From positions 744,001 to 808,000 of the forward strand of contig OY730440.1 in assembly GCA_963422655.1 (NCBI GenBank): 64,000 bases of DNA, in the 5' to 3' direction. The position numbers and the translations under genes were made by a program. Within the stretch, counting starts at the first letter, position 1. Each line of letters opens with the position of its first letter. The DNA comes from CATQHS01 sp963422655 (GTDB lineage Bacteria; Actinomycetota; Acidimicrobiia; Acidimicrobiales; Aldehydirespiratoraceae). Under the pieces are notes generated by a model that made no database searches, had not been told where the DNA came from, and was given only the letters and a program-made list of their open reading frames with translations. Positions 43,013 through 51,965 of this stretch are shown piece by piece.

Positions 43013-45952
43013 TCACCCGTCCAGGGTGCGGGCGATCTCGCGCTCCTCGTAGGTCTCGATGACGTCGCCGGGCTTCAGGTCCTGGAAGTCGCTCAACCCC
43101 ACCCCGCACTCGTAGCCGGCGTTGACACTGCGGACGTCGTCCTTGAACCGCTTCAGCGACGACACCAACCCTTTCCAGATGACCGTTCCCTCCCGCAGGA
43201 ACCTGACCCTGGACCCGCGGTTGATCTCGCCATTCAACACGTAACAACCGGCGATGGCGCCGACCCTGGGAACCCGGAAGATCTCCCGCACCTCGGCCTC
43301 TCCGGTGACCGTCTCTTCGACTTCGGGAGCGAGCATCCCGGCCATGGCCGACTCGATATCTTCCAGGAGCTGGTAGATGATCTCGTAGGTGCGGATCTCG
43401 ACGTGCTCGGTTTCAGCCAGCTCCCGGGCCTTGCGGTCGGGACGCACGTTGAATCCGATGATCGTGGCATCGGATGCCGCAGCCAGCCCTATGTCGCTCT
43501 CGGTTATGCCTCCCACACCCCGGTGGACGAACCCGATCCTGACCTCGTCGCCCTCCAGCTTGCGAACGCTGCCGATGATGGCTTCCAGCGAACCGTTCAC
43601 GTCGGCTTTCACGATCAGGTTCAGGGTGGCCGCCTCGCCTCTGCGAATCCGGGTGAAGATGTGCTCGAGCCGGGCTCCGCCCGACAGGGCGTGGGCTTCT
43701 CGACCCAGACTCGACTGGCGCTGCCAGTGCTCTCGGGTGTCGGCCACCCGGCCGGCTATCTTCTCGTTGGGAGCCACTACCAGCGTGTCGCCGGCTTCGG
43801 CCACTTCGGAGAGGCCGAGCACTTGGACAGGGGTGGACGGGCCGGCCCGGTCCAAGCTCATACCCTTGTCGTCGAGCAGGGCTCGAACCCGACCCCAGGC
43901 CACGCCGGCCACCACCGGATCACCCACCCGCAACGTGCCCTGCTGCACCAAGGCGGTGGCAACCGGACCGTGGCCGATATCGAGATGGGATTCCAGAACC
44001 ACCCCTTCGGCCCGACCCTCGTCCGATACTCTCAGGTCCTCTAATTCGGCCACCAGCAGCACTTGATCGAGCAGGTCCTCCAAACCGACACTCCGAAGGG
44101 CCGACACCTCGCAGAAGATCGTGTCGCCCCCCCAGGCTTCGGGAACCAGACCGTGCTCGGCCACGCCCGCCATGGTCTTTTGTGGATCGGCATTGTCACG
44201 GTCGATCTTGTTGACAGCCACCACGATGGGCACATCGGCCGCCTGTGCATGGGCGATGGCCTCGATGGTTTGGGGCATCACCCCGTCGTCGGCAGCCACC
44301 ACCAAGATCACGATGTCGGTGGCGTCGGCGCCTCGGGCTCGCATGGCCGTGAACGCCTCGTGGCCAGGGGTGTCGATGAAGGTGATCCTCTTGCCGTTGC
44401 GTTCCACCTGGTAGGCGCCTATGTGCTGGGTGATCCCACCCGCCTCGCCCGCCACCACGTTGGCGCTGCGGACGCGGTCGAGCAGAAGCGTCTTTCCGTG
44501 GTCGACATGACCCATCACCGTCACCACCGGTGGACGGCTGGGAGCGTTTTCGTCGTACCCGTCCCCGTCAGGACCGACCTCGAGGAGCTTCAGAAGCTCC
44601 AGCTCCTGCTCCTCGCCGGGATCGACGAGACGGATCCGAGCTCCCAGCTCAGCCGAGAACAGCTCGATCATGTCATCGCTGAGCGACTGGGTGGCAGTGA
44701 CCATCTCACCCTGCTGCATCAGGAACCGGACCACGTCGGCAGCAGTGCGGTTGAGCTTGGGCCCGAGATCCTGGGCGGTGGAGGCCCTCTCCACCACGAT
44801 TTCCCCGACGGGGACCGGGGTGTCCAGGGGGGTATAGGACGGGATGTCCATGGGCTGGAGCTCTTCGCGTACCCGGCGCCGCCGGCTCTTGCGACGGGGG
44901 GGCCGACGCTGAGCACCTCCAGGCCCTCCGCGTCCGCCCCGACCACCGGGGCCGGGTCGGGCCCCTGCCCCTGGAACCGACTGGCGGGGACCGCCGCTGG
45001 GACGGGGTCCGGCCGGCCCGGGCCCCTTTCTGGGGGCAGAAGGCCGGTCGCCTCCTCGGCGGGGGCCGGACGGAGGCCCCGAACCGGTACCGGATGGACG
45101 ACGAGAAAGGGAACCGCGCCCGGGGGCGGAACGGGCAGAAGACGGTCGGGGCGGCGGCGGGGGCGGCGGGATGGGCTTACCTGAACGCGACACCGGAGCG
45201 GACGGGGTTGGACGGCCCGAAGGCGGCGGGGGCGGCGCACCGGGACCCGGAGCCCGAGAGCCGGGGGCGGCTCTTCTGGACTGCACTCTCTCGACCGCCC
45301 CGCTCCTGCTGGGCTTCGGCACCGGTCGATCACCAGCCGGTGCAACCGGATCCTCTTCTGGTGGCCGGCGGGGCGGGGCGACGCTGCCGCTGGAGGAGAT
45401 GGCCAGGCGCGGGCCAGCATCCGAAGACGGCGCGTCGAGGGGCGGAGATCCAGCCGGCATGACGCTGGAGTGGTCTGCTGGCGCGCCGGCAGGTTTTCTG
45501 TCTCGACCGGCGGGAATCGCAGTTTCGGGAGCGGGAGCAGCAGGAGCCGGGGGAGCTGCCTCGATCGGGTCGTCGCCTGCGCCGGCTGGAGGCAGTACGC
45601 CAAGAGTCTCGGTGGTCTCGGTCGTCGCGACCGCGGCGGTGGGAGTTGCCCGGGTCGAAGCTGGTTCGGGCCGGGGTCGGGGTTCGGGCCGGGGTCGGGG
45701 TTCGGGCCGGGGTCGGGGTTCAGGCCGGGGTCGGGGTTCGGGCTCGGGTCGGGGTTCGGGCTCGGGTTCGGGTTCGACGTTGATCAGTCCCTCCCGCTCG
45801 GCCTTACGTCGAACACGGTAGGCCTGGGCGTCGACGACGCTGGAGGAAGGAGACCTCACCCCGATGCCCAGCGCGTCGCAAAGATCCAATGTCGCCTGAT
45901 TGGTCATGCCCAGCTCTCGAGCCAGCTCGTAGACGCGGATCTTGGTTGGCAC
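43013..45952 (-). CDS. infB: Translation initiation factor IF-2
   Basis: From the GTG at 45952 the protein has 979 residues. The N-terminal IF2_N segment (IRVYELARELGMTNQATLDLCDALGIGV) is followed by about 300 residues of Pro/Arg/Gly-rich disordered linker including a Glu-Pro-Arg-Pro repeat. A second IF2_N-like segment with PVGEIVVERASTAQDLGPKLNRTAADVV comes next, then the GTPase domain (GHVDHGKT, DTPGHEAF, NKID) and domains II-IV that bind fMet-tRNA. IF-2 delivers initiator tRNA to the 30S subunit. The start is placed at VPTKIRVYEL since upstream sequence is not conserved; a purine-rich site precedes it. Confidence 0.95.
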   Translation of the reverse strand: MPTKIRVYELARELGMTNQATLDLCDALGIGVRSPSSSVVDAQAYRVRRKAEREGLINVEPEPEPEPRPEPEPRPRPEPRPRPEPRPRPEPRPRPEPASTRATPTAAVATTETTETLGVLPPAGAGDDPIEAAPPAPAAPAPETAIPAGRDRKPAGAPADHSSVMPAGSPPLDAPSSDAGPRLAISSSGSVAPPRRPPEEDPVAPAGDRPVPKPSRSGAVERVQSRRAAPGSRAPGPGAPPPPPSGRPTPSAPVSRSGKPIPPPPPPPRPSSARSAPGRGSLSRRPSGTGSGPPSGPRRGGDRPSAPRKGPGPAGPRPSGGPRQSVPGAGARPGPGGRGGRGGPGGAQRRPPRRKSRRRRVREELQPMDIPSYTPLDTPVPVGEIVVERASTAQDLGPKLNRTAADVVRFLMQQGEMVTATQSLSDDMIELFSAELGARIRLVDPGEEQELELLKLLEVGPDGDGYDENAPSRPPVVTVMGHVDHGKTLLLDRVRSANVVAGEAGGITQHIGAYQVERNGKRITFIDTPGHEAFTAMRARGADATDIVILVVAADDGVMPQTIEAIAHAQAADVPIVVAVNKIDRDNADPQKTMAGVAEHGLVPEAWGGDTIFCEVSALRSVGLEDLLDQVLLVAELEDLRVSDEGRAEGVVLESHLDIGHGPVATALVQQGTLRVGDPVVAGVAWGRVRALLDDKGMSLDRAGPSTPVQVLGLSEVAEAGDTLVVAPNEKIAGRVADTREHWQRQSSLGREAHALSGGARLEHIFTRIRRGEAATLNLIVKADVNGSLEAIIGSVRKLEGDEVRIGFVHRGVGGITESDIGLAAASDATIIGFNVRPDRKARELAETEHVEIRTYEIIYQLLEDIESAMAGMLAPEVEETVTGEAEVREIFRVPRVGAIAGCYVLNGEINRGSRVRFLREGTVIWKGLVSSLKRFKDDVRSVNAGYECGVGLSDFQDLKPGDVIETYEEREIARTLDG
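45661..45779 (-). repeat. 18 bp tandem repeat in infB linker
   Basis: GGTTCGGGCCGGGGTCGG-type units repeat about six times with few changes, encoding Pro-Glu-Pro-Arg-Pro-Arg runs of the IF-2 linker. Copy number may vary between strains without disturbing the frame. Confidence 0.85.
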
Positions 45953-46125
45953 GGGTGCCTTCTTGCCCTCGGCGTTATCGATTGTTGGTGTGGCCGGGCC
46001 CGGGCCCAACCCGTAGCGACGGCCACGAGTCACAGAGCTTAGCCACCGCGGCTGCATTCACGGCAGCCCTCAGCGGCAGCCCGGACAACTGCGCCTGCAG
46101 CACTGTCGCGGATCGGGGTCGAGTT
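45953..46125 (-). other. nusA-infB spacer; position where ylxR is normally found
   Basis: In most actinobacteria a small RNA-binding gene (ylxR, about 90 codons) lies between nusA and infB. Here the 173 bp gap holds no complete ylxR. One minus-strand frame gives SGLPLRAAVNAAAVAKL, faintly like a ylxR C-terminal helix, but there is no ACVGCR-type start. Either ylxR has been lost or decayed. Confidence 0.35.
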
Positions 46126-47310
46126 TCAGGTCTTGGGCGCGCCATTCGTCACCGCTGCCGGTCCCGGGGCTGCGTCGCCGGGTCCGTCGACCTCGGCTCC
46201 GGCCGCGGCCATGGCGTCGGCCCAGTCCTCCACGCTGATGGCCTCACCCCCGTCGGCGGGTTGCCACATCTGCTCCCCCGAAGCCGGGTTGATCACCCAT
46301 TGCCCTTCAGCCCACTCGACGTCGCCGTAGGACTCCTCTTCGGCCAGTTGAGTCTCGCTCTTGATATTGATCCCCCATCCGGTGAGCCGGCTGGCCAGCC
46401 GAGCGTTCTGACCTTCTTTGCCGATAGCGAGCGACAACTGGTAGTCGGGAACGACCACCACGCAATCGCCGGTGGCCTCGTTGGGGCGGACCTCTTTGAC
46501 CCGGGCCGGCGACAGCGCCTTCATCACGTACTCCTCGAGGTCTGTGCTGTAGGGCACTATGTCGATCTTCTCGCCCCTCAGCTCATTGACCACTTGGCGG
46601 ACCCGGGCCCCTCGGGCGCCCACGCAAGCACCCACCGGGTCGACGTTGGGGTCGTTGGAGCTCACCGAGATCTTGGTGCGATGACCGGGCTCCCGGGCGC
46701 AGGCCTTGATCTCCACCACCCCGTCGGCGATCTCCGGGACCTCCAGCTCGAACAGGCGCTTGACCAGTCCCGGATGGGTCCGGCTCACCACGATCTGGGG
46801 CCCCTTGGACGTCTTGCGGACCTCTACGATGTAGGCCTTGAGGCGGGCACTGGAGTCGGAACGTTCATAGGGGACCTGCTCGGCCCGAGGCAGGAGAGCC
46901 TCCACCCGACCCAGGTCGAGCAGGGTGTAGCGGGCATCGGTCTGCTGGATCATCCCGGTGACGATGTCGCCCTCTCGACCCGCGTACTCCTCGTACTTGA
47001 GCTCTCTCTCTGCTTCCCTGATGCGCTGAGTCATCACTTGGCGGGCGGTCTGAGCCGCGATGCGTCCGAAGTCGTCGGGAGTGACCTCGAGCTCATCACC
47101 CACCGGTTCGCCCATGTCGTCGAGATCCTGGGCGAAGACTCGGAACTCCATGGTCTCGGGGTAGACCGTGACCCAAGCATACTCGTGGGCACCCGGCAAT
47201 CGCTTGTAGGCCGACTCCAGCGCGTCGGCGAGGGCCGTGAGCAGGGCGTCTACAGAGACCCCCCGTTCTGCGGCCAGAGCTTGTAGTGCTTCTATCATCT
47301 CGGCGTTCAT
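46126..47310 (-). CDS. nusA: Transcription termination/antitermination factor NusA
   Basis: From ATG at 47310 the 394-residue protein has the N-terminal RNA-polymerase-binding domain (ALAAERGVSVDALLTALADALESAYKR), an S1 domain (EGDIVTGMIQQTDARYTLLDLGRVEALLPRAEQVP) and two KH domains (DPVGACVGARGARVRQVVNELRGEKIDIV; LAIGKEGQNARLASRLTGWGINIKSE). It modulates pausing, termination and antitermination. The C-terminal 70 residues are acidic and rich in Trp. The ATG overlaps the rimP stop (ATGA), so translation is coupled. Confidence 0.95.
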   Translation of the reverse strand: MNAEMIEALQALAAERGVSVDALLTALADALESAYKRLPGAHEYAWVTVYPETMEFRVFAQDLDDMGEPVGDELEVTPDDFGRIAAQTARQVMTQRIREAERELKYEEYAGREGDIVTGMIQQTDARYTLLDLGRVEALLPRAEQVPYERSDSSARLKAYIVEVRKTSKGPQIVVSRTHPGLVKRLFELEVPEIADGVVEIKACAREPGHRTKISVSSNDPNVDPVGACVGARGARVRQVVNELRGEKIDIVPYSTDLEEYVMKALSPARVKEVRPNEATGDCVVVVPDYQLSLAIGKEGQNARLASRLTGWGINIKSETQLAEEESYGDVEWAEGQWVINPASGEQMWQPADGGEAISVEDWADAMAAAGAEVDGPGDAAPGPAAVTNGAPKT

Positions 47311-47852
47311 GGCGTGGCCTCCCTGTGAGGTGAAGTCTTGTCGGGTGCGGTGGCTCCCCGGCCGGGTTTGGGGTCCGGGCCCCACACGAAGACCGTGCGG
47401 GCCCAAGTGATCTCGCCATGGCCGACTCGGCTCACGGCCCCGGCCTCACGGCGGAGGTCGATGCCCTCGTCGTCGGCGCCGGCCAGCACCCCGGCGATCC
47501 GACGAGGGCCGTCGAAACCGGGGCTGGTCTTGATCTTCACCCGGGCGCCGACCGCACCCCGGAAATGGTCAGGAGTTCGCAACGGCCGTTCCAGACCGGG
47601 ACTCGACACTTCCAGGGTGTAGCGGCCCGGGACCGGATCTTCCTCGTCGAGCTTGCGGCTCAGAGCCCGGGCCAGCCGGGCGATGGCATCAACGCCGATC
47701 CCGCCGTCGGCATCCACCAGCACCCGTACCACCCCGCCGTTGTACTCGACGTCGTAGAGGGCGGCCGATTCAGCCGAGACCACCGGGGCGGCCAGATCCC
47801 GGACCTTGCCGGCCACGTCAGCGAATCTCTCGGCCCCGGCACGCTCAGCCAT
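47307..47852 (-). CDS. rimP: Ribosome maturation factor RimP
   Basis: A 181-residue protein with the two RimP domains: an N-terminal alpha/beta domain (LYDVEYNGGVVRVLVDADGGIGVDAIARLARALSRKLDEEDPVPGRYTLEVSSPGLERPL is the family hallmark, containing the conserved S-PG--RPL) and a C-terminal SH3-like domain (ARVKIKTSPGFDGPRRIAGVL). It helps assemble the 30S subunit. The ATG at 47852 overlaps ispG by 8 bp; longer upstream frames are not conserved. It ends with the nusA start overlap. Confidence 0.92.
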   Translation of the reverse strand: MAERAGAERFADVAGKVRDLAAPVVSAESAALYDVEYNGGVVRVLVDADGGIGVDAIARLARALSRKLDEEDPVPGRYTLEVSSPGLERPLRTPDHFRGAVGARVKIKTSPGFDGPRRIAGVLAGADDEGIDLRREAGAVSRVGHGEITWARTVFVWGPDPKPGRGATAPDKTSPHREATP

Positions 47853-49074
47853 GGCGGCCCCGGATTCCGGCCACCACGGCCTCGATGCGGTTGGCGTCGC
47901 GACCGAGAGCGGCCAGGTTGCGGCGCCGATCTTCATCTGCGGCTCGAGCAGCCCCGGCCCGCATGCCCCGGGCCCGTTCCAAGGCGGCGTCGGTCCCTTG
48001 TTCGCAGATGAACTCGGCCCACTCCACCAAGGCGTCGACCATGTCGGCTTCGGCCACCACGGCCACGTTCTGACCTTTCACGAACAAGTGACCGCGCCCG
48101 TTGCCGGCTGCGACGCCGAGATCGGCGTGGCGGGCCTCGCCAGGTCCGTTGACCACGCAGCCCATGACCGCCACCTGCAGCGGGAGGTTCCGAGACTCGA
48201 AAGCGTCCATGGCCTGTCCGGCTATGGCGAACACGTCGACCTCGGCTCGACCGCAGCTCGGGCAGGCGATCAGATCGACGTTGCGGCGCTCTCGTAAACC
48301 CAACGCCTCCAGCAGCCTGCGGCCAGCTCGGGCTTCCTCTACCGGGTCGGCGGTCAGGGAGTAGCGGATGGTGTCACCAATGCCCTCGGCCAGCAGGGTG
48401 GCGATGCCGGCCGTGGACTTGAGCAAGCCGACCGGGGGCGGTCCGGCCTCGGTGACACCCAGATGCAGCGGATGATCGGTTGCGTCGGCCAACTGGCGGT
48501 AGGCCTCGATCATCAGCGGCACACTCGACGCCTTGACCGAGATCTTCACCAGATCGAAGCCGACCTCGTCGAAGTAGGCCAGCTCCCTGAGCGCCGAAGC
48601 CACCATCGCCTCGGCGGTGACGCCTCGGTCGGGGTCGTAGAGATCGGAATCGAGCGAGCCGCCGTTGACCCCGATGCGAACCGGCACGTTACGGTCCTTG
48701 CACTCCCGGGCCACTGCCTTGACGTGGGCCGGGTTGCGAATGTTGCCGGGGTTGAGCCTCAGGCAATGGACGCCGGCGTCGAGGGCGGCCAGCGCCATCT
48801 GGTAGTTGTTGTGGATGTCGGCCACTACCGGCACCGGCGACCGGGGCACGATCCGGGCCAGCCCTTCGGCCGCTTCTGGACGGTTGCAGGTGCAACGTAC
48901 GATGTCGGCGCCCGCGCCGGCCAGAGCGTAGATCTGGGCCAGCGTGGCCTCATGGTCGGCGGTCTTGGTGACGGTCATGGACTGGACGGTCACGGGCGCG
49001 CCGCCCCCCACCGGTACCGGCCCCACCATGATCTGGCGGGTAGCTCGGCGGGGAAAGCTGGCTTCGACGTCCAC
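47845..49074 (-). CDS. ispG: 4-hydroxy-3-methylbut-2-enyl diphosphate synthase (flavodoxin/ferredoxin)
   Basis: The 409-residue enzyme carries out the penultimate step of the MEP isoprenoid pathway. It has an N-terminal TIM barrel (VQSMTVTKTADHEATLAQI; HCLRLNPGNI; VRIGVNGGSLD) and a C-terminal domain with a [4Fe-4S] cluster: CPSCGR (two Cys) and MGCVVNGPGEAR (third Cys, plus the fourth ligand Glu in the loop). Dxr, two genes upstream, is in the same pathway, so the operon couples isoprenoid synthesis with translation and membrane genes. Confidence 0.95.
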   Translation of the reverse strand: MDVEASFPRRATRQIMVGPVPVGGGAPVTVQSMTVTKTADHEATLAQIYALAGAGADIVRCTCNRPEAAEGLARIVPRSPVPVVADIHNNYQMALAALDAGVHCLRLNPGNIRNPAHVKAVARECKDRNVPVRIGVNGGSLDSDLYDPDRGVTAEAMVASALRELAYFDEVGFDLVKISVKASSVPLMIEAYRQLADATDHPLHLGVTEAGPPPVGLLKSTAGIATLLAEGIGDTIRYSLTADPVEEARAGRRLLEALGLRERRNVDLIACPSCGRAEVDVFAIAGQAMDAFESRNLPLQVAVMGCVVNGPGEARHADLGVAAGNGRGHLFVKGQNVAVVAEADMVDALVEWAEFICEQGTDAALERARGMRAGAARAADEDRRRNLAALGRDANRIEAVVAGIRGRHG

Positions 49075-49094
49075 GCAGAGAATCTACCGATGGC

Positions 49095-50669
49095 TCAGCC
49101 GAAGTTGATGGGATCGACGATGTCTCGTATCAGGGCCATGCTGGTGATCACCAGCAGCACTACCACCACCACGTAGGTGAAGGGCAGAAGTTTGGCTGCG
49201 TCCACCCGGTACCGGCGGCCGCCGATCGACCGGATCCGTTCGTAGGTGGCCACTGCCACTTGGCCCCCGTCCAGAGGCAGCAGTGGCAGAAGGTTGAACA
49301 GCCCCAGCACGATATTCACCAGAACCGACATTTCCAGGGCCTCGACCAGCCCGTTCTCCGTGGCCGACACTCCCAGCCGAGCTACGCCGTAGATGGAAAT
49401 GATCCGATACTCGTCGGCGATCCCGGGGTCGAGCCGGCGGGTCTCCAACTCCCGGGCATCGACGGCTCCGACTCGGGCGGGTCCGTTCTCACCGAGCCAG
49501 TCGAAGGCGCCGTTGAACCCTTCGGTCAAGCTCCGGGGGATGGTCGCGGCTATGTCGGTGACGATGGTGGTGACCAGACGGAACGAAGCACCGAAAGCTT
49601 CCGACGCACCCAACCCTCGAGGCTGGTAGCGCGCCGAGACGCCGAAGAACCCGGTCGTGGCGACCCGGGGGTCGATCAGCTCGGAGATGACCGCGTCTTC
49701 CACAAAACCGGGGGCGCCGGTTCGGGCGTCGAGGAAGACGATGTCGAGGGGCTGGCCCGGCTGGCGCCGGGCGAAAGTGGCCAGTTCCTCGTAACTGGGC
49801 GGACCGTCGGTGTCCAAGCTCTCTACCGCCAGGATGCGGTCATAGGCGATCAAACCGGCGATGCCGGCTGCACCTTCGGCGGTGAGTCGTTCCCCTACCG
49901 TTGCCGTTGTAGTGCGGGTGACGCCGTCTCGACGGTAGACGACGGGGACCTCTTTACCGGCCAGCCCGGAGACGAGAGGCCCCAGCTCGTCGAAGGTGGA
50001 CAGGGTTACCCCGTTCACCGAGACAAGCTCGTCGCCGGGCTCGAGGCCGGCTTCGGAGGCGGCGCTGTCGACCGACACAGTGGCCAACGTCCAACTGTCG
50101 TGGGATTCGGCCGCCACCGTATGGTTGAAGGCCCGGTCGTCGATGATCAGCACCACGAAGATCACGGCCAGAGCCATCAAGAAGTGCATGGCCGGTCCGG
50201 CCACCAGTACCAGCAGGCGCTTCGGGTAGCTCTGGTGCCGGAAGCTGCTGGCCTCTTCCGACGGCGGTACCTCATCGAGGCTGTTCATCCCGATGATCCG
50301 CACGTAGGCGCCCAGCCACAGGGCCTTGATGCCGTAGGTGGTCGCGCCCATGCGAAACGACCAGATGCGGGGGCCGAACCCGATGAAGAACTCGGTGACT
50401 TTCATGCCGGTCCATCGGGCGGTGAGGTAATGGCCCAGCTCGTGCATGAAGATCATCGTCACCAGCGCACAGATGACGATCACCCAACCGACCCCGGCGA
50501 AGTAGCCCAAGGCCACCAGCCCACCCACCAGCCCCGCCGGCGGTAGCCAGCCCGAGCGGACCGAGTCCACGTCGACAGACGGACTCCCCGGAGCCGACGG
50601 CGGTGCGGTCCGCTCCGGGGACAACCGGACCAGACGAGGATTCCTCCGGGGCGGAGGCGGGTCGGTCAT
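49095..50669 (-). CDS. rseP: Site-2 metalloprotease RseP (RIP family)
   Basis: The 524-residue membrane protein has HELGH at about residue 75 in the first helix and LDGGQ near the C terminus (NLLPLLPLDGGQV) that completes the zinc site inside the membrane. A PDZ domain (ASEAGLEPGDELVSVNGV) lies between. Homologues cut anti-sigma factors and remnant signal peptides within the membrane. The first 40 residues are Pro/Ser-rich and cytosolic. An ATG at 50669 is used; an in-frame GTG at 50681, overlapping the dxr stop as GTGA, is an alternative. Frames reaching 51377 are not real. Confidence 0.92.
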   Translation of the reverse strand: MTDPPPPRRNPRLVRLSPERTAPPSAPGSPSVDVDSVRSGWLPPAGLVGGLVALGYFAGVGWVIVICALVTMIFMHELGHYLTARWTGMKVTEFFIGFGPRIWSFRMGATTYGIKALWLGAYVRIIGMNSLDEVPPSEEASSFRHQSYPKRLLVLVAGPAMHFLMALAVIFVVLIIDDRAFNHTVAAESHDSWTLATVSVDSAASEAGLEPGDELVSVNGVTLSTFDELGPLVSGLAGKEVPVVYRRDGVTRTTTATVGERLTAEGAAGIAGLIAYDRILAVESLDTDGPPSYEELATFARRQPGQPLDIVFLDARTGAPGFVEDAVISELIDPRVATTGFFGVSARYQPRGLGASEAFGASFRLVTTIVTDIAATIPRSLTEGFNGAFDWLGENGPARVGAVDARELETRRLDPGIADEYRIISIYGVARLGVSATENGLVEALEMSVLVNIVLGLFNLLPLLPLDGGQVAVATYERIRSIGGRRYRVDAAKLLPFTYVVVVVLLVITSMALIRDIVDPINFG

Positions 50670-50677
50670 GGCGCCGT

Positions 50678-51838
50678 TCACGCCTTCATCTTTCGGTTGA
50701 TGATGTCGCCGGTTGCGACCCGGGCCCATCTGTCGCAATCCAGCACGGTATCCAGATCGCCGGCCGCCATCCCGGGCCAACCGTCCAAAGCCTCGGTCAG
50801 CACCGCTGAGATGTCGAGCCAGCCTATGCGACCCTCCAGGAATGCTTCCACCGCCACTTCGTTGGCGGCATTGAGCCAAGCCGGAGCCGTCTCGCCGGCC
50901 CGACCCGCCTCGAAGGCCAAGTCCAGGCATCCGAATACGGCCCGATCGGGCTGTTCGAAGTCGAGCCGGTGCGACTCGCTCCAGTCGACCGGGCCGAAAG
51001 CGATGTCGAGGCGGTCCGGGTAGGCCAGCGCGTAACCGATGCACAGCCTCATGTCGGGTCGTGACAACTGGGCCATCGTGGCCCCGTCGGAGAAGGTCAC
51101 CATCGAGTGCACGATGGACTGGGGGTGCACGACCACGTCGATGAAGTCGTAGTCGACGCCGAACAGTTCGTGGGCTTCGATGACCTCGAGGCCCTTGTTC
51201 ATCAACGTGGACGAGTCGACGGTGATCTTGGGGCCCATCGCCCAGGTCGGGTGGGCCAGAGCGTCGGCCACCGTCACCACCTCCAGTTCGGCTCGGGTTC
51301 GGCCCCGGAACGGTCCGCCGCTGGCAGTGAGCACCACGGTGCGGACCCGTCGATGGTCTCGGTCGGCCCGCAGACACTGGTGGACGGCGCAGTGCTCGGA
51401 GTCGACCGGGATGATCTCGGCCCCCGGCGTAGCCCGGGCTCTCTGAACGACGGGGCCGGCCGCGATGAGTGACTCCTTGTTGGCCAGCCCGAGCCGCTTG
51501 CCTGCCTCCAAGGCAGCCAGCGTGACCGGCAGGCCGGCGAAGCCGACCACGCCGTTGATCACGGTGTCGCCGAGCCGGGCTACGGCGGCCATGGCATCTT
51601 CACCGGCCACCAACTCCGTGCCGGACGGAAGCCGAGCGGCCAGATCCGGGGCCAGGGCCGGATCGGCGATGGCCACCACGTCGGGCTCGAACTCTCGGGC
51701 CTGCTCGGCCAGCATGCCGATCGAGCGGGCGGCCCCCAGGGCCCCGACCCGGAATCGATCGGGTCGGGCCCGTACGACGTCGAGGGTCTGGGTCCCGATC
51801 GAACCGGTCGAGCCAGCCACGGCCAGTTCTGTCCTCAC
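50678..51838 (-). CDS. dxr: 1-deoxy-D-xylulose 5-phosphate reductoisomerase
   Basis: The 386-residue enzyme rearranges and reduces DXP to MEP using NADPH, the committed step of the MEP pathway. It has the NADPH-binding GSTGSIGTQTLDVV at the N terminus, LANKESLIAAG, the metal/substrate motif PVDSEHCAVHQCL, ASGGPFRG, KITVDSSTLMNKGLEVIEAHELFG with the catalytic residues, and VVHPQSIVHSMVTF. It follows cdsA and precedes rseP by 8 bp. Confidence 0.96.
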   Translation of the reverse strand: MRTELAVAGSTGSIGTQTLDVVRARPDRFRVGALGAARSIGMLAEQAREFEPDVVAIADPALAPDLAARLPSGTELVAGEDAMAAVARLGDTVINGVVGFAGLPVTLAALEAGKRLGLANKESLIAAGPVVQRARATPGAEIIPVDSEHCAVHQCLRADRDHRRVRTVVLTASGGPFRGRTRAELEVVTVADALAHPTWAMGPKITVDSSTLMNKGLEVIEAHELFGVDYDFIDVVVHPQSIVHSMVTFSDGATMAQLSRPDMRLCIGYALAYPDRLDIAFGPVDWSESHRLDFEQPDRAVFGCLDLAFEAGRAGETAPAWLNAANEVAVEAFLEGRIGWLDISAVLTEALDGWPGMAAGDLDTVLDCDRWARVATGDIINRKMKA

Positions 51839-51927
51839 CGAGCCCGCCGTTCTCGTCGAGCCGGCCCGCTCACGGCGCCGTCCCCGCTGACGCCGCGGTC
51901 GAAGCGGGCACCGAGCTCGGGACCTGC

Positions 51928-51965
51928 CGAAACTCCGCGATCAGATCGAAACTCCGCGATCAGAT
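51928..51965 (-). repeat. 19 bp perfect tandem duplication across the cdsA stop
   Basis: CGAAACTCCGCGATCAGAT occurs twice head to tail (51928-51946, 51947-51965). The right copy contains the cdsA stop codon at 51960-51962, so the duplication lies at the 3' end of the gene and in the cdsA-dxr gap. Confidence 0.9.

Noticed and set aside
45661..45779. CRISPR-like repeat array
   Set aside because: The 18 bp units are contiguous with no spacers and encode an in-frame Pro/Glu/Arg linker of IF-2.
43992..45821. Long plus-strand open frames opposite infB encoding Gly/Arg-rich proteins
   Set aside because: They are antisense shadows of the Pro/Arg-rich IF-2 linker and GTPase domain; high GC opens frames on both strands and no family pattern is present.
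49260..50546. Plus-strand 428-codon open frame opposite rseP
   Set aside because: No recognisable domain; the opposite strand encodes a complete site-2 protease with zinc motifs.
50700..51377. N-terminal extension of the rseP frame through the dxr gene
   Set aside because: The upstream 236 codons lie in another frame of dxr and read as Arg/Gly-rich noise; the protease family starts at the ATG at 50669.
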